From assembly GCA_041163745.1 (NCBI GenBank), contig JBEAQU010000032.1:5355-69354 (forward strand): a stretch of DNA of 64,000 nucleotides, read 5' to 3'. Numbering within the stretch: position 1 is the stretch's first letter; each line of letters begins with the position of its first letter. This stretch comes from UBA6168 sp041163745. GTDB taxonomy: Bacteria; Bacteroidota; Bacteroidia; Chitinophagales; Saprospiraceae. The notes under the pieces are model-generated. The model did no database searches and had not been told where the DNA came from. It was given only the letters and a program-made list of their open reading frames with translations. The position numbers were made by a program, and so were the translations under genes. Positions 7,216 through 16,976 of this stretch are shown piece after piece.

Positions 7216-9700
7216 AAAAAGCGGGAGGATCCGGAGCGGTTGTCCACGGAATCCCGTTTCCATTGGCATGGGAGCGACCTTGGCGGATTTCTTCGATACC
7301 AACATGAATCGGGTGGACACTCCTCCATTCGCCGGGCGTGCGCACCTTGCCCGTCGGACGGCGAACGATTCCTTTGAGCGAACCCAGCTTCCCTTTGTGT
7401 GGGGACCCTGGCTGCCCACATCATCAACACGGCGGGTTTTCCTGAACGGCTGTTGCACGCAAGTGCTGGTGGCAGCTTTCCAAGAACATGGCGATTTATT
7501 TTCATGGCCACCGCCATGCTGTTGAATGGCCGGTACGGACCGGCGTTCGCCGTTTGTTCCACAATAAATTCTGCGCCCGCGAAAAGACGACACATTCCGC
7601 CACATCCTGCACAGCCTCCCGTGCTACTACCAGGCCGAACAGACCCGAGGGACGTTTCCGACCTGTCGGACCGGCTAAGCGGGCTGATAGCCACAAAGAA
7701 TCCCCATCGCGACCGCCATGTCTGCCGGGAGGCAGCTCGTGCCGGATCCGGTCCTGCTCCCAAGCTGCCAAGAAAAGGGAAGGAGCGACAGGCAGTACGC
7801 CCGGGAGGATTTCTTCCAACTTACATCGAAAGCTACGCCGACATCCTGGCTATGGAATTGAGGGGACGACTGGCCATCCTGGTCCTGCGGGAATACTTTG
7901 CGGCCGGCGATCCGTTCCAGGACTTGTTCGAACGGCTGACGTACCAATATCCCGGAAAAGTCTTCAACCTGTCCAGGCTGCTCCTGGTAAAAGGCTGGTC
8001 TCTCGCTCTTTGGCACCGTAAGGTTTTACTGGAGACTTTCGAATCTTTTTCCACCATTATCCATCAATCGGCCGGGACCCCGGCCGACCATGGCATCCCG
8101 CTCCCAGTAGGCAAGGAAGCCCTTGTCGGACATCTTCTCGGCATTCAGTTTCCCGCATACCCCCATGCACCAGGGCGAAAGAAGGAGAGGCTGCGACCGA
8201 AGGTAACGGCGCTTTCGCAATGCTACCGAAAAGGCGGTCTCCACGATGGCGGTCCGAATCGACCGAACAAAACGGAGGACCAAACCTGGTGGACCCACTG
8301 TCGCTGTATGCCCTCGTGCCATTTCTGAGCGCCTGGACTGCCCAGGGGCATTACCTTGGTGTCGACACCTGGCTGTGGAAATTCCGCTGGCTGGACCTGC
8401 ACCAGGCCAAGGATCCGGACCACCGGTCCGGAATCTGTGCCAGCAAGTCCGTCCTGATATGCCACTCGTCGGCCGAGCATCTCGGTTTCCACCGCTTTTG
8501 TTCGGAAAGTATTTCCGGCCGGCGGCGAAAAGGGCACCGAGACATATCGTCCTGATCGAACAACGGGACTGGCAGGACAACCTGTCCGCCTTTTACCGGG
8601 AGATGGTGCTGGAAATGAACCGGCAGGACCTGGAAGCAGACAATTGTTTTTCGACACCACCCCGGCGGTCGGCAGGAAAGACCGCCGGCGCATGCATCCC
8701 GGTCTGCCCATCGAACGCTTGTTGGGCGACTATCCCGGTGCCGGCAAGCTTACTGCTGGCCGGTACGGCCGAACACCTGTTGGCAAGACCCCTGCTGCTT
8801 CCATCGCACCTGGCCGTCCGGATGCTGCCATGGTGGCCGCGGCGCGCCTTGCGTGAAATCGCGCTGGTTTCCGTGTGGGAGATGGCCGCTGGATGCCATG
8901 CTCCCTGCTTCCGGTCATTCCTGCAACAGCAGAGGGGCTCGCCAGCTCGGTCCCGCAGCGGGAAGCCAGACATTACCGTCTCCTTCGTGTACTAGCTGCA
9001 GGTACACCTGCAACCCGCCTTGCCGGATTTCCAGCGGCGCAGCAGGGAAAGGCGTTGCATTTGCCGATGACGCTGCATCCGTATATCGGTACCGAGGGAT
9101 TCCGCCGGTTGTGTGCCAACCAACGGTATGCCGACCTGCCAGTTTCCATGAAATGTCCGTCCGGAAGGCCTCGCTGGCGAAAGGAACCGCCACCAACAAC
9201 ATGCGATTTCCCCTCGAGATATCTGGCATACCGGTTTGACACCCGACGACCATAATCTCCTCACCACGCAGCCTACGCCCAGACACCCGGACGAGGTCCT
9301 GCCGACCGCGGAGTTGTTACTTTCCCGCCAAGTACCCCTGTGTATACGCCATCGGGCAGCTGCTGGAATGGACGGCCGGCCATGCGGAAGCGTGACGGCT
9401 TTCGAGCACCTGTCAGAGCAACCCTGTCGCCGGCCCGGCATCGCCTTGTACAACCTGTTGAGGGAAGAAGCCGGCGACGAACCCAAGGTCCTTTCCCTGT
9501 TGACGGACTGGCGGCAGCACGGCATCCGGCCCGACCGGTACAGATGCACCCAACTCCTGCGGAACGCCACCGATGCCGACCACGCCCGTTGGGTCACCGA
9601 CCGGATGCTGCGTGCTGGCTCGGATGAGAAGACCGTCCGAAAACCCAACGACACCATCGGAAGAACGTCCCAAAAGCTTTCGATAAAAAGACAAAGGGCC
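7216..9700 (+). pseudogene. Probable remnant of a large vWA-like partner of the ATPase
   Basis: No intact plausible gene. Scattered plus-strand segments look like one decayed protein: HIVLIEQRDWQDNLSAFYRE near 8543-8602 (resembling the first strand of a vWA-like domain), RLLGDYPGAGK and LLLAGTAEHLLA near 8720-8785, then MTLHPYIGTEGFRRLCAN near 9066-9123 in another frame, and NLLTTQPTP near 9255. From memory, a similar order of motifs occurs in large proteins encoded beside MoxR ATPases in Bacteroidota; this could not be verified. Earlier in the stretch (7830-8050) an open segment with REYFAAGDPFQDLFERL and WSLALWHRKVLLETF looks protein-like but is unrecognised. Boundaries are approximate. Confidence 0.4.
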
Positions 9701-11960
9701 GGAGCCAACCCGTCAGAAATGAACACGCGAAACCGCTGCGGATGGGAAGAGCCGACCACACCACGAACCTACCCTGTGCGGACAACAGGACAACAGGGAA
9801 GAAAAGGCACATAAGACCGACTTTGCGTTGATAACCGGAATCGCTTGTCCTCGCACTGCCGGGCGGCCTGTCGAATCCGCCCCTCGCGGGCTTTGAGCAG
9901 GATGCCCACCGTATGGCGGACAATCTGGATACCGATTCCGCCTGTACGCTGCATCCGCTGATGCTGGCCAACGAACATGCCACCTGGGAGTCCGTCATCG
10001 ACGCATTCCGCCGGCATTCCGCCGAAACCGGATCGAGATGCCGTGCTGATTCCCTGCTTCGGAAACAGTCCAACGTAGAATGCCTTGAAGGGTGTTCGGC
10101 AGGATTCCCGATTGGAATGTATCGTCTGCCATCCGCAAACAGCCCACCCGCCCGATTTACGCTTGGCAGACAAATACACAAGCATCTTCATTGAAAGAAC
10201 CGTATGACAGCATAGGCACTCACATCCCATCCGACTTCAGCGGCATTCATGCCAGTGAAGACACCCGGGAGGCGGCTGCCCGGCAGGATGGCGCCGCCTT
10301 AAACAGGAAACCAAAGGCGCACCGTTTCCCCACCCTGCGTCGGGAAGAGTTGCTGTTTACCGGCGTTTCCGGTCCGAACAGTCCGGCGGACGGTCCGTGA
10401 AAGAAGTCTTCGGGCAGGCACCGCTCATCCAACTTGCCGCCGCAGTAAAGGACGAAGCCGAGCTGGAAGTAGATGGCAGCGTCAATTACACTATCTACCT
10501 GTTGCAAACCTCGCGTCCCAAATAGGGTGATCCCGTTAGCTGTCACGCCACCACCGGATGCACAACCACTTTCGTTTACGTTGGGCCCAACGACCCGAGC
10601 CATATACGCCCAGCAGATAGGACATCCAACAGGTGACGGGATCACTCCGTCGGGAAGATGGTCATGGCACCGCCTACGCCCTGACGGTTTACAGCCAGCA
10701 CCTCGGCTGAGTGTCCCACGAAGAATCCCCTCGGCGGCTCCGTACGACAGCGCTTGCCCGGAACAGACAACTCCACCTGACCGGGCCGCGACAACAGGTC
10801 GGACTTCACCGACATACCATGAGCAAAATGACAGGAGAAGCCGCGTGTTCATACTGTTCTGATCGAGGGACTGTCCCGGCCGAAACCGCTGCTTACCTGG
10901 TCGACGAGGAGGTCTCCCAGGATGTATACATACTTTTGGATAACATGGAAAAAGTGGCTGATGTAACGTTGAATTTTTCCAAAGAAACGACCGATGCAGG
11001 CTGTTCGCTGGCATGTTGACGGGATAGGCAACACCTGGTTTGGCCGGTTGACATATTCCGGCCGCTACTCCTACTCTGCGACACCTTCCGCCCGACGGAC
11101 CTATTCCGGAATCGCCGGAAATGTTGCGAATCCGGTACGGACAGCCTGAAGCTGTGGTGCACCGACGGAGAGGGGCGCATCCCGACCGCCGGATCCTACC
11201 AAAGCGTTGACATCCGAAACAAACTTACAACCGGTGGTGACAAACCTTTGGACGGGCGGCATCCCAATCGGATTCGGAACCGCCATACCCGACCAAACTG
11301 TCCGACGCTCCCCTTTACTTTCGAAAAACGGCTCCCACCAACATTTCTTGCCGGAGCCAGCGGTCAAGGAATTGCCCGCCGGGCACGGAATAAACCCTGC
11401 GGGACCACCTCAACGGCAACATCCCGGAATCCCCGTATGCGTGGTCATACCGGTACAGGGTACCATATGAATCAGCCACGCAGTCGTTGGTCGCCGCAGT
11501 GAACCTTTGAAGCGGAACTCCCCAGCCTGCAACCGCTCCCAGCGCCGCCAGACCCGAACCTGCCGTGCGCTGCAGCGTTATCGGAGGTACATCCGTCTGG
11601 GCTGCGCCTTGACAAGGGCTGGAAAGCTGCTCAAGTCGCATCAGCTTCCCAATGTATGGCTCCCCCCGCACGGATAATATCGCTTCACCCCCTTTCCGGC
11701 TGGAAAAAGACAGCCGCTCCCAGATTTTCCGACCTCAAACCACGATTCCGGGATAACGAGCGAACCCACAGGCCGTCGGATTTGTCAAAGAGAGGACGAT
11801 CGGAACCAACGACTGGCCGATTGGGCGGGCAGACGGTGCGCCACCATCCGTATCGACCTGCGGGGCTGCGTTCCCGCATCGACCCGGTGGGAGGAACTTC
11901 AGCCGAATGAAGACGGATTGCTGGAAACAAGTATCCGCCTGCTGGCCAAATCGGGCGGTA
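9701..11960 (+). other. Gene-free stretch, probably further decayed coding sequence
   Basis: No reading frame on either strand has the composition of a real protein here, and the longest candidates are short and low in recognisable motifs. A few plus-strand pieces look like protein debris, such as DEAELEVDGSVNYTIYLLQ near 10450-10510 and DNMEKVADVTLNF near 10945-10985. They are too short and too often interrupted to name. No terminal inverted repeats, transposase remnants, tRNA or direct repeats were seen. It continues the decayed region that begins after the SulP gene and ends just before the LolA-like gene. Confidence 0.4.
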
Positions 11961-11979
11961 CATATAAAAATTTTGTGAC

Positions 11980-12744
11980 ATGCCAAGCCACCTCTTCCGC
12001 ACCGTATTGCTTTCCATCATGCTGTTACCATCCGGCGGACCGATCTGCGCCCAAACCGCCGACGCTCGCAGCATCGTACAGCGGGCCGAAGACCGTATCC
12101 GGGGGGAACGGCTGTATGCGGAAATGAAAATGACGATTATCCGACCACGTTGGCAACGGGAATTCAGCCTGAAATCCTGGAGCCTGGGGCAGGACTACAG
12201 CATGGTGCTGATCACCGCACCCACCCGCGACAAAGGAACCGCCTTCCTCAAGCGGAAAAAGGAAATCTGGAACTGGCAACCCTCCATCGACCGATCCATC
12301 AAACTCCCTCCTTCCATGATGTCCCAATCCTGGATGGGCAGCGACTTCACCAACGACGACCTGGTCGAACAATCCTCCCTGGTGGAGGACTACACCCACC
12401 GGCTGACCGGTACCGACCAAGTGGACCGGTACCGCTGCCATGTGGTGGAACTGATTCCCAAACCGGATGCGGCCGTGGTATGGGGTAAAGTGGTCATGTG
12501 GATCGAAACGGAACACTACCTCGAGCTGAAAGTGGAGACCTACGACGAGGAAGGCGAACTCGTCAACACCCTGCTCGGTAAGGAGATCCGGGAACTCGGC
12601 GGCCGGCTCCTCCCCACACGCCTGGTACTCAGTCCGGCCGGAAAACCCGGACACCAGACCATCGTCGAACAGCTGAGCCTCGATTTCGACACCAAGGTCT
12701 CCGCCGATTGGTTCAGCCTGGAAAATCTCAAACGGCTCGATTGA
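11980..12744 (+). CDS. Outer-membrane lipoprotein-sorting-like protein (LolA-like fold)
   Basis: Exported 254-residue protein of the family annotated as outer membrane lipoprotein-sorting protein, with a predicted LolA/LolB-like beta fold. An N-terminal signal peptide (hydrophobic FRTVLLSIMLLP, cleavage near ICAQT) is followed by the family pattern ADARSIVQRAEDRIRGE, MKMTIIRPRW and a long beta-rich body with WNWQPSIDRSIKLPPSMM and SWMGSDFTNDDL. These motifs are typical of this group, often found next to RND/MMPL-type or ABC exporters; no such exporter is next to it here. The precise cargo is unknown. It is the first intact gene after 5.6 kb of debris. Confidence 0.82.
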   Translation: MPSHLFRTVLLSIMLLPSGGPICAQTADARSIVQRAEDRIRGERLYAEMKMTIIRPRWQREFSLKSWSLGQDYSMVLITAPTRDKGTAFLKRKKEIWNWQPSIDRSIKLPPSMMSQSWMGSDFTNDDLVEQSSLVEDYTHRLTGTDQVDRYRCHVVELIPKPDAAVVWGKVVMWIETEHYLELKVETYDEEGELVNTLLGKEIRELGGRLLPTRLVLSPAGKPGHQTIVEQLSLDFDTKVSADWFSLENLKRLD

Positions 12745-13114
12745 CCTCCTGCGTTCTGGCCTGCATGAAAAAAATCAATTTTTAAAAAATTTAATATCAT
12801 AAGCCTTTGACGGCAGGACAGGCATTTTTGCACAGGCACCGACGGTCCGGAATTCCGCTTGCCCAGTTCACCCTGTAGGCAAATACCCTCCCGGCGACAG
12901 CCGCTTTGCCGCCTACCCTTTCAGCACGACACCGGAACTACCAGTACATCCCGATTCCTAACCTTGTGCCTACCGGTGGACAACCAGTGGTGGGGCAGGT
13001 GATCAGCTGTCAGGTCGGCCGATGTCCGACCGTCGCCCGGTCTGTAGCAGCAACGGCACAGCCTACTCGCCAGTCCCATTCCCATCGACCGGCCGGCTTA
13101 AAAAAAAAGTGCTT
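12745..13114. other. Intergenic stretch, no gene seen
   Basis: 370 bp between the LolA-like gene and the repeat-protein gene. It contains an AT-rich patch near 12768-12800 and an A-run just before the next ATG (13101-13108). No hairpin with a T-run, RNA gene or consensus promoter was identified. Confidence 0.5.
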
Positions 13115-15559
13115 ATGAACCGATTTACCCTCCTGCTCCCGTGGATAGCGGTAGCGCTTACCTCCGCAACCGCCCAAGATCCTTCCGTCGTACGGCAGCT
13201 CCTGGCGACCCGATCCTTCCAAGCCTTGCGGACTGCCCAGCCGACGGAAATCCGATTTCTCCCGGAAAACCGGCTTTCGGAGCCGGCTTTCCACCTGCCA
13301 CGCCCCCAGATACCCACCACCGGCAGTGTGGTGGTGCGCAATGCCGATCCGGATCTGCTGGACTCCGTCTACGTCTACCGATACGACAGCCTGCTCGGCA
13401 CCTGGTACCCGCAACAGCGGACCATCCATCGATACGACAGCGAAAGCAGGCGCCTGGAAACCCTACAGCACCGGCAGGACAAGGACGGAGCAGGCTGGCA
13501 GGAGGAACTGTGGATCCTGTACACCTACGATATCAAGAGCAGGGAAATCCACCGCCTCACCAGCCACTGGTCCGAATACTTCTCCACCTGGCAGCCGGCT
13601 TTGTCGGACTCGACAGCCTACGACGACCTGGGGCGACCTATCCGGTTCATGGAACAGGCCTGGCACTTCGCCACCTCCAACTGGCTGCATACCCGGCAGC
13701 ACCTCCTGCAGTACGACTCAGCGGGCCGCCTGCATAGCCGCACGGAACAGCATTGGGACAACAACACCTGGCGGAACCACCGGCGTGAACACTTCAGCTA
13801 CCTACTGCCGGCCGACACCCTGGAGATACTGTCCGAGCGACCAGACCCGACCAACAATGACGACTGGATGCCAGACAAACGGGTCGAATTCGAATACGGT
13901 AGCAACGGATTCCTCTCGGAGAAACGGCACAGCCTGTGGAACGCCACGTCAGGATGGGTGCTACGGCAACGGCAACAATTCCAATACCAAGGAACCGCCC
14001 TCACCAATGCGGTCGATTACCTGCAGGAAACATCCGGCTGGTATCCATACCGACGGGAACAATACCAATACGAAGCCGGCGGATGGCTGGCCGGCATCGT
14101 CACCCAGCAATGGGATCCTTTCATCAGCGACTGGCGCAACACCTTCCGGGAGGAAAGGGTCCCGGATGAGCAGGGACGTCTGCAAACACGCCACCTGTTT
14201 CCCTGGGAGCCCTCGGCGTACGGCTTGGTCAACTCGGTCCGGACCTTGCTGTCCTACAACAACAAAGGTGATACGGTATCGAGCCTGACCCAACACTGGA
14301 ACGACCTCGCCCTGCAATGGATCCCTGCCTGGCGGGAACAACACAAGCACAACGGCAACGGGCAGCCGACCCTCTCCACCCTTGTCCGTTGGGACCCCGC
14401 CGCCAGCCAATGGGTCTTCGAATCGAGGCTGCTTTCGGCCTACCTTCCGGACGGACAACCGGAAGTCTCCCGGTACCAACGCTGGCGACCGGACGGACAG
14501 ACCTGGGAAGATACCTACCGGCTGACCTATGCATATAACCAGCAAGGAAAACCGATCGCCATCGTATTCCAGACGAAAGGCTCCGACGGCGGCTGGCATC
14601 CATTGACCCAATCCGTTTACGAATACCATCCCAGCGGCCAAACCGCCGTTTTCCGGCACCAGCTCTACCAGGAAGGATCCGGCTGGATCAATGAGTACCA
14701 ACACCGCTACACCTACAATTCCGAAAACCTGCTATGGGAAGACGAGCTGGCCTGGTGGGATGCCGACAACAGCACATGGGCCCCCACGGAACGGACGCAT
14801 CACCTGTACAACCCGTCCGGATTGGTCAGCCAGCGCGTCGAACAGCGGATGGACCAGGACTGGGTCAACGAATTCCGCAGCCTGTTCCTGTACGACATCA
14901 ACGGTCTCCTGCTCGAGGAACTGCGGCAGGAATGGGAACCGGTCCTGTACACCTGGCGCAACGAACTGCGAAACCACCGACAGTACAACCAAACGGGCAT
15001 CCTGCTGCAGCGACACCGTTCCCGTTGGAACATTTTGGCTGACAATTGGGAATCTTCCGAAAAGACGGATTACCTGTACAATGCCGCCCTACAGCTGACA
15101 GGCAGCACCACCTCGCGATGGGACGGGGACAATGTCGGCTGGACGGCGACGGAAGCCACCCTGATCGGGTACGACTTGCTGGGACATGCTGCGGACCAGC
15201 TTTCACAACGCCGCGGACCGATGGCCTGGGCATGGATGCCGTACCGCCAGGAGGAATTTTTCTGGCGTGCCGCTCTCTCCGCCACGGATCCCGGGGCACC
15301 CCCCCTGCTGTCCGCTGCCTGCGACTGCCGGTACGCCAATCCCTACCGGTTCGGCAGCCCCATCCGCTGCGAAGGCCTGCCGGAAGGGCCTTGGGAAATG
15401 CGGCTATACCACCCTACCGGGACGACGGTCGTACGGCAAACTTTCCACACGGCAGGCGACTTCGTCATCAACGGACCGTTCCCGGCGGGCATGTACCTGC
15501 TGGTCATCCACCAACAAGGAAAACCCATCTACCATGGGAAAATACTGCTGGGTGGCTGA
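13115..15559 (+). CDS. Secreted Trp/Tyr-rich repeat protein with T9SS sorting domain
   Basis: 814 residues. A signal peptide (MNRFTLLLPWIAVALTSATAQ) is followed by a short linker and then, from about residue 80 to 710, back-to-back degenerate repeats of about 42 residues. Each has the outline W-x(4-8)-W-x(4)-R-x(3)-Y-x-Y-x(3)-G. Examples are TRQHLLQYDSAGRLHSRTEQ, RQQFQYQGTALTNAV, RTHHLYNPSGLVSQRVEQ and KTDYLYNAALQLTGSTTS. The pattern recalls YD-type repeats in which paired Tyr/Trp strands build a beta scaffold, but it matches no family I can name. The last 80 residues form a type A T9SS sorting domain (GPWEMRLYHPTGTTVV, then GMYLLVIHQQGK), so the protein should be exported to the cell surface or medium. 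The frame is open 93 bp further upstream, but the signal peptide fixes the start. Confidence 0.82.
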   Translation: MNRFTLLLPWIAVALTSATAQDPSVVRQLLATRSFQALRTAQPTEIRFLPENRLSEPAFHLPRPQIPTTGSVVVRNADPDLLDSVYVYRYDSLLGTWYPQQRTIHRYDSESRRLETLQHRQDKDGAGWQEELWILYTYDIKSREIHRLTSHWSEYFSTWQPALSDSTAYDDLGRPIRFMEQAWHFATSNWLHTRQHLLQYDSAGRLHSRTEQHWDNNTWRNHRREHFSYLLPADTLEILSERPDPTNNDDWMPDKRVEFEYGSNGFLSEKRHSLWNATSGWVLRQRQQFQYQGTALTNAVDYLQETSGWYPYRREQYQYEAGGWLAGIVTQQWDPFISDWRNTFREERVPDEQGRLQTRHLFPWEPSAYGLVNSVRTLLSYNNKGDTVSSLTQHWNDLALQWIPAWREQHKHNGNGQPTLSTLVRWDPAASQWVFESRLLSAYLPDGQPEVSRYQRWRPDGQTWEDTYRLTYAYNQQGKPIAIVFQTKGSDGGWHPLTQSVYEYHPSGQTAVFRHQLYQEGSGWINEYQHRYTYNSENLLWEDELAWWDADNSTWAPTERTHHLYNPSGLVSQRVEQRMDQDWVNEFRSLFLYDINGLLLEELRQEWEPVLYTWRNELRNHRQYNQTGILLQRHRSRWNILADNWESSEKTDYLYNAALQLTGSTTSRWDGDNVGWTATEATLIGYDLLGHAADQLSQRRGPMAWAWMPYRQEEFFWRAALSATDPGAPPLLSAACDCRYANPYRFGSPIRCEGLPEGPWEMRLYHPTGTTVVRQTFHTAGDFVINGPFPAGMYLLVIHQQGKPIYHGKILLGG

Positions 15560-15627
15560 GCATGCGGACCGGAAGCGGCTGAGACGCCGAAAACCCTATG
15601 AAACTTGACATCATCCCATAACACGGG

Positions 15628-15659
15628 AAGGGGAAGCCATCTTGTATGGCTTCCCCTTT
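15628..15659 (+). terminator. Intrinsic terminator after the repeat-protein gene
   Basis: Inverted repeat AAGGGGAAGCCAT (15628-15640) and ATGGCTTCCCCTTT (15646-15659) with a 5-nt loop, about 70 bp after the stop at 15559. It ends in a short T-run on the plus strand. The A-rich other flank is weak, so activity for the convergent DUF4249 gene is uncertain. Confidence 0.65.
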
Positions 15660-15752
15660 GCCGTCGGCCGCTTTCCGAAACCGGAAGACAGCGCGTCACA
15701 GGCGTTGCGAAGCGATGGCGGCCGACACGATTCGGGAGCAAAAAGCAACCCC

Positions 15753-16802
15753 TCAGGGAAACCAATACGGAGGACGTTCGACCGAACTGAGCGGGATGAC
15801 CCTACAATCCCGGCATTCCGGGTATTGGGGGCGGAAAGGAGCCGGGGAACAGCGGGGCTGGATGGGGGTGCCTACGGTGACGGCATTGAGGAACTCCCTG
15901 CGGGAGCGGACCCCTGCGACTGAAAAATAGCCGAGCACCACCTCGTCGGGGTCCGCAGCATTATAGAGATTGCCTGTGACCGTCCCGGGAGGAGGATCGA
16001 ACAGACTGCCGTCGATATTGACGATGTCCCGAACCTGTTCCCAATAGCGGTATTCCGTTTCCGAAATGGCGAACTGATAGAGACTCAGGCAGTATTGGAA
16101 GGCAAAGCGGTAATCGTATTTCAGTTGTAGGAAGGGTTCGTTGAAAAGGCGCCCGTCCGCCAGTTCATGTGTGTCGAAGACCTTGATATTGTTGAAATCA
16201 ATATTGTGGGGGATGTAGCAGATTTTACGGTCCATGATGCCGGGATAGTCCTCCCCGAACTCATATTCACCGGTGGCCCGCCAGCGCAGGTAGGGCTTTT
16301 CCGGCAGTTCGCCGACATCGGTGTTCATCCCCACCGAGAGTTTGTACTCGTAGATGTTCCTGCCGGTGGAACTGACGGCCAGGGACTGGGTGACCTGCAG
16401 GGTCGGTGCCTCCAGGACGGGAGATGCCTGCAGGATGGCCGGCCGGCAGCGGATGTCCTTTCCGTCGGGCAGCCGCAATTCCAGGTGGTAGGATTGTCCG
16501 GGGGTGCCGCGGAACCGGCGGGTGTACACCCCCTCGTCCGTTTCCTCGAAATCCAATCCATTTCCGTCGCCGTCCACCACCCGGACTGTCGCCCCGATGA
16601 CAGGCTCCTTGATATTGTCCGAACCGAATCCCAGCACCGCGCTGTAATAAACCGAGACACGTTGGTCCTGGAGGCTGTCCGTCAGCATACCATCCACGGC
16701 GAGGTACCGGATATCCGAATCGATATCCAAACGGATTTCGTCGATGCAGCCGGAAACCAGCAGACAGACGGTGAGGAGCAGCGGCAGGGGATTGTTTTTC
16801 AT
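15753..16802 (-). CDS. DUF4249-family lipoprotein
   Basis: A 349-residue outer-membrane-associated lipoprotein. The signal peptide ends in a lipobox (LTVCLLVSGC, Cys about residue 19), followed by IDEIRLDIDSDIRYLAVDGMLTD, the opening typical of DUF4249. DUF4249 proteins are usually encoded beside TonB-dependent receptors in Bacteroidota. Here no receptor is adjacent; instead the gene is divergent from the GH32 gene, with 174 bp between them. Its C-terminus has clustered cysteines (RCSPAPF, ECRDCRVI). An upstream in-frame ATG at 16826 exists, but starting at 16802 gives a normal signal peptide. A role in polysaccharide or sugar uptake is inferred only from the neighbours. Confidence 0.85.
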   Translation of the reverse strand: MKNNPLPLLLTVCLLVSGCIDEIRLDIDSDIRYLAVDGMLTDSLQDQRVSVYYSAVLGFGSDNIKEPVIGATVRVVDGDGNGLDFEETDEGVYTRRFRGTPGQSYHLELRLPDGKDIRCRPAILQASPVLEAPTLQVTQSLAVSSTGRNIYEYKLSVGMNTDVGELPEKPYLRWRATGEYEFGEDYPGIMDRKICYIPHNIDFNNIKVFDTHELADGRLFNEPFLQLKYDYRFAFQYCLSLYQFAISETEYRYWEQVRDIVNIDGSLFDPPPGTVTGNLYNAADPDEVVLGYFSVAGVRSRREFLNAVTVGTPIQPRCSPAPFRPQYPECRDCRVIPLSSVERPPYWFP

Positions 16803-16976
16803 AAGCTTGGCATAGGATGGCCGCACAAAATAACAACAAGTCCGGAGAAATTTCGGAAATTCCGCCAGTCAATTGGCGTTGTGGAAGCATTCACGAACCA
16901 GACACAAGGGTCGGTCGGAGCCTCGGCCCGGTCTGTAAGCGGGGCACGCGCCGACAACCACGCTAAAAAAGCAAGC

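Noticed and set aside
10247..11014. 255-codon minus-strand ORF in the decayed region
   Set aside because: No motif, no signal peptide and composition similar to a random GC-rich frame; judged not a gene.
16167..16976. 270-codon upstream extension of the GH32 frame
   Set aside because: It overlaps the opposite-strand DUF4249 gene and would put a lipoprotein signal peptide in the middle of the protein.
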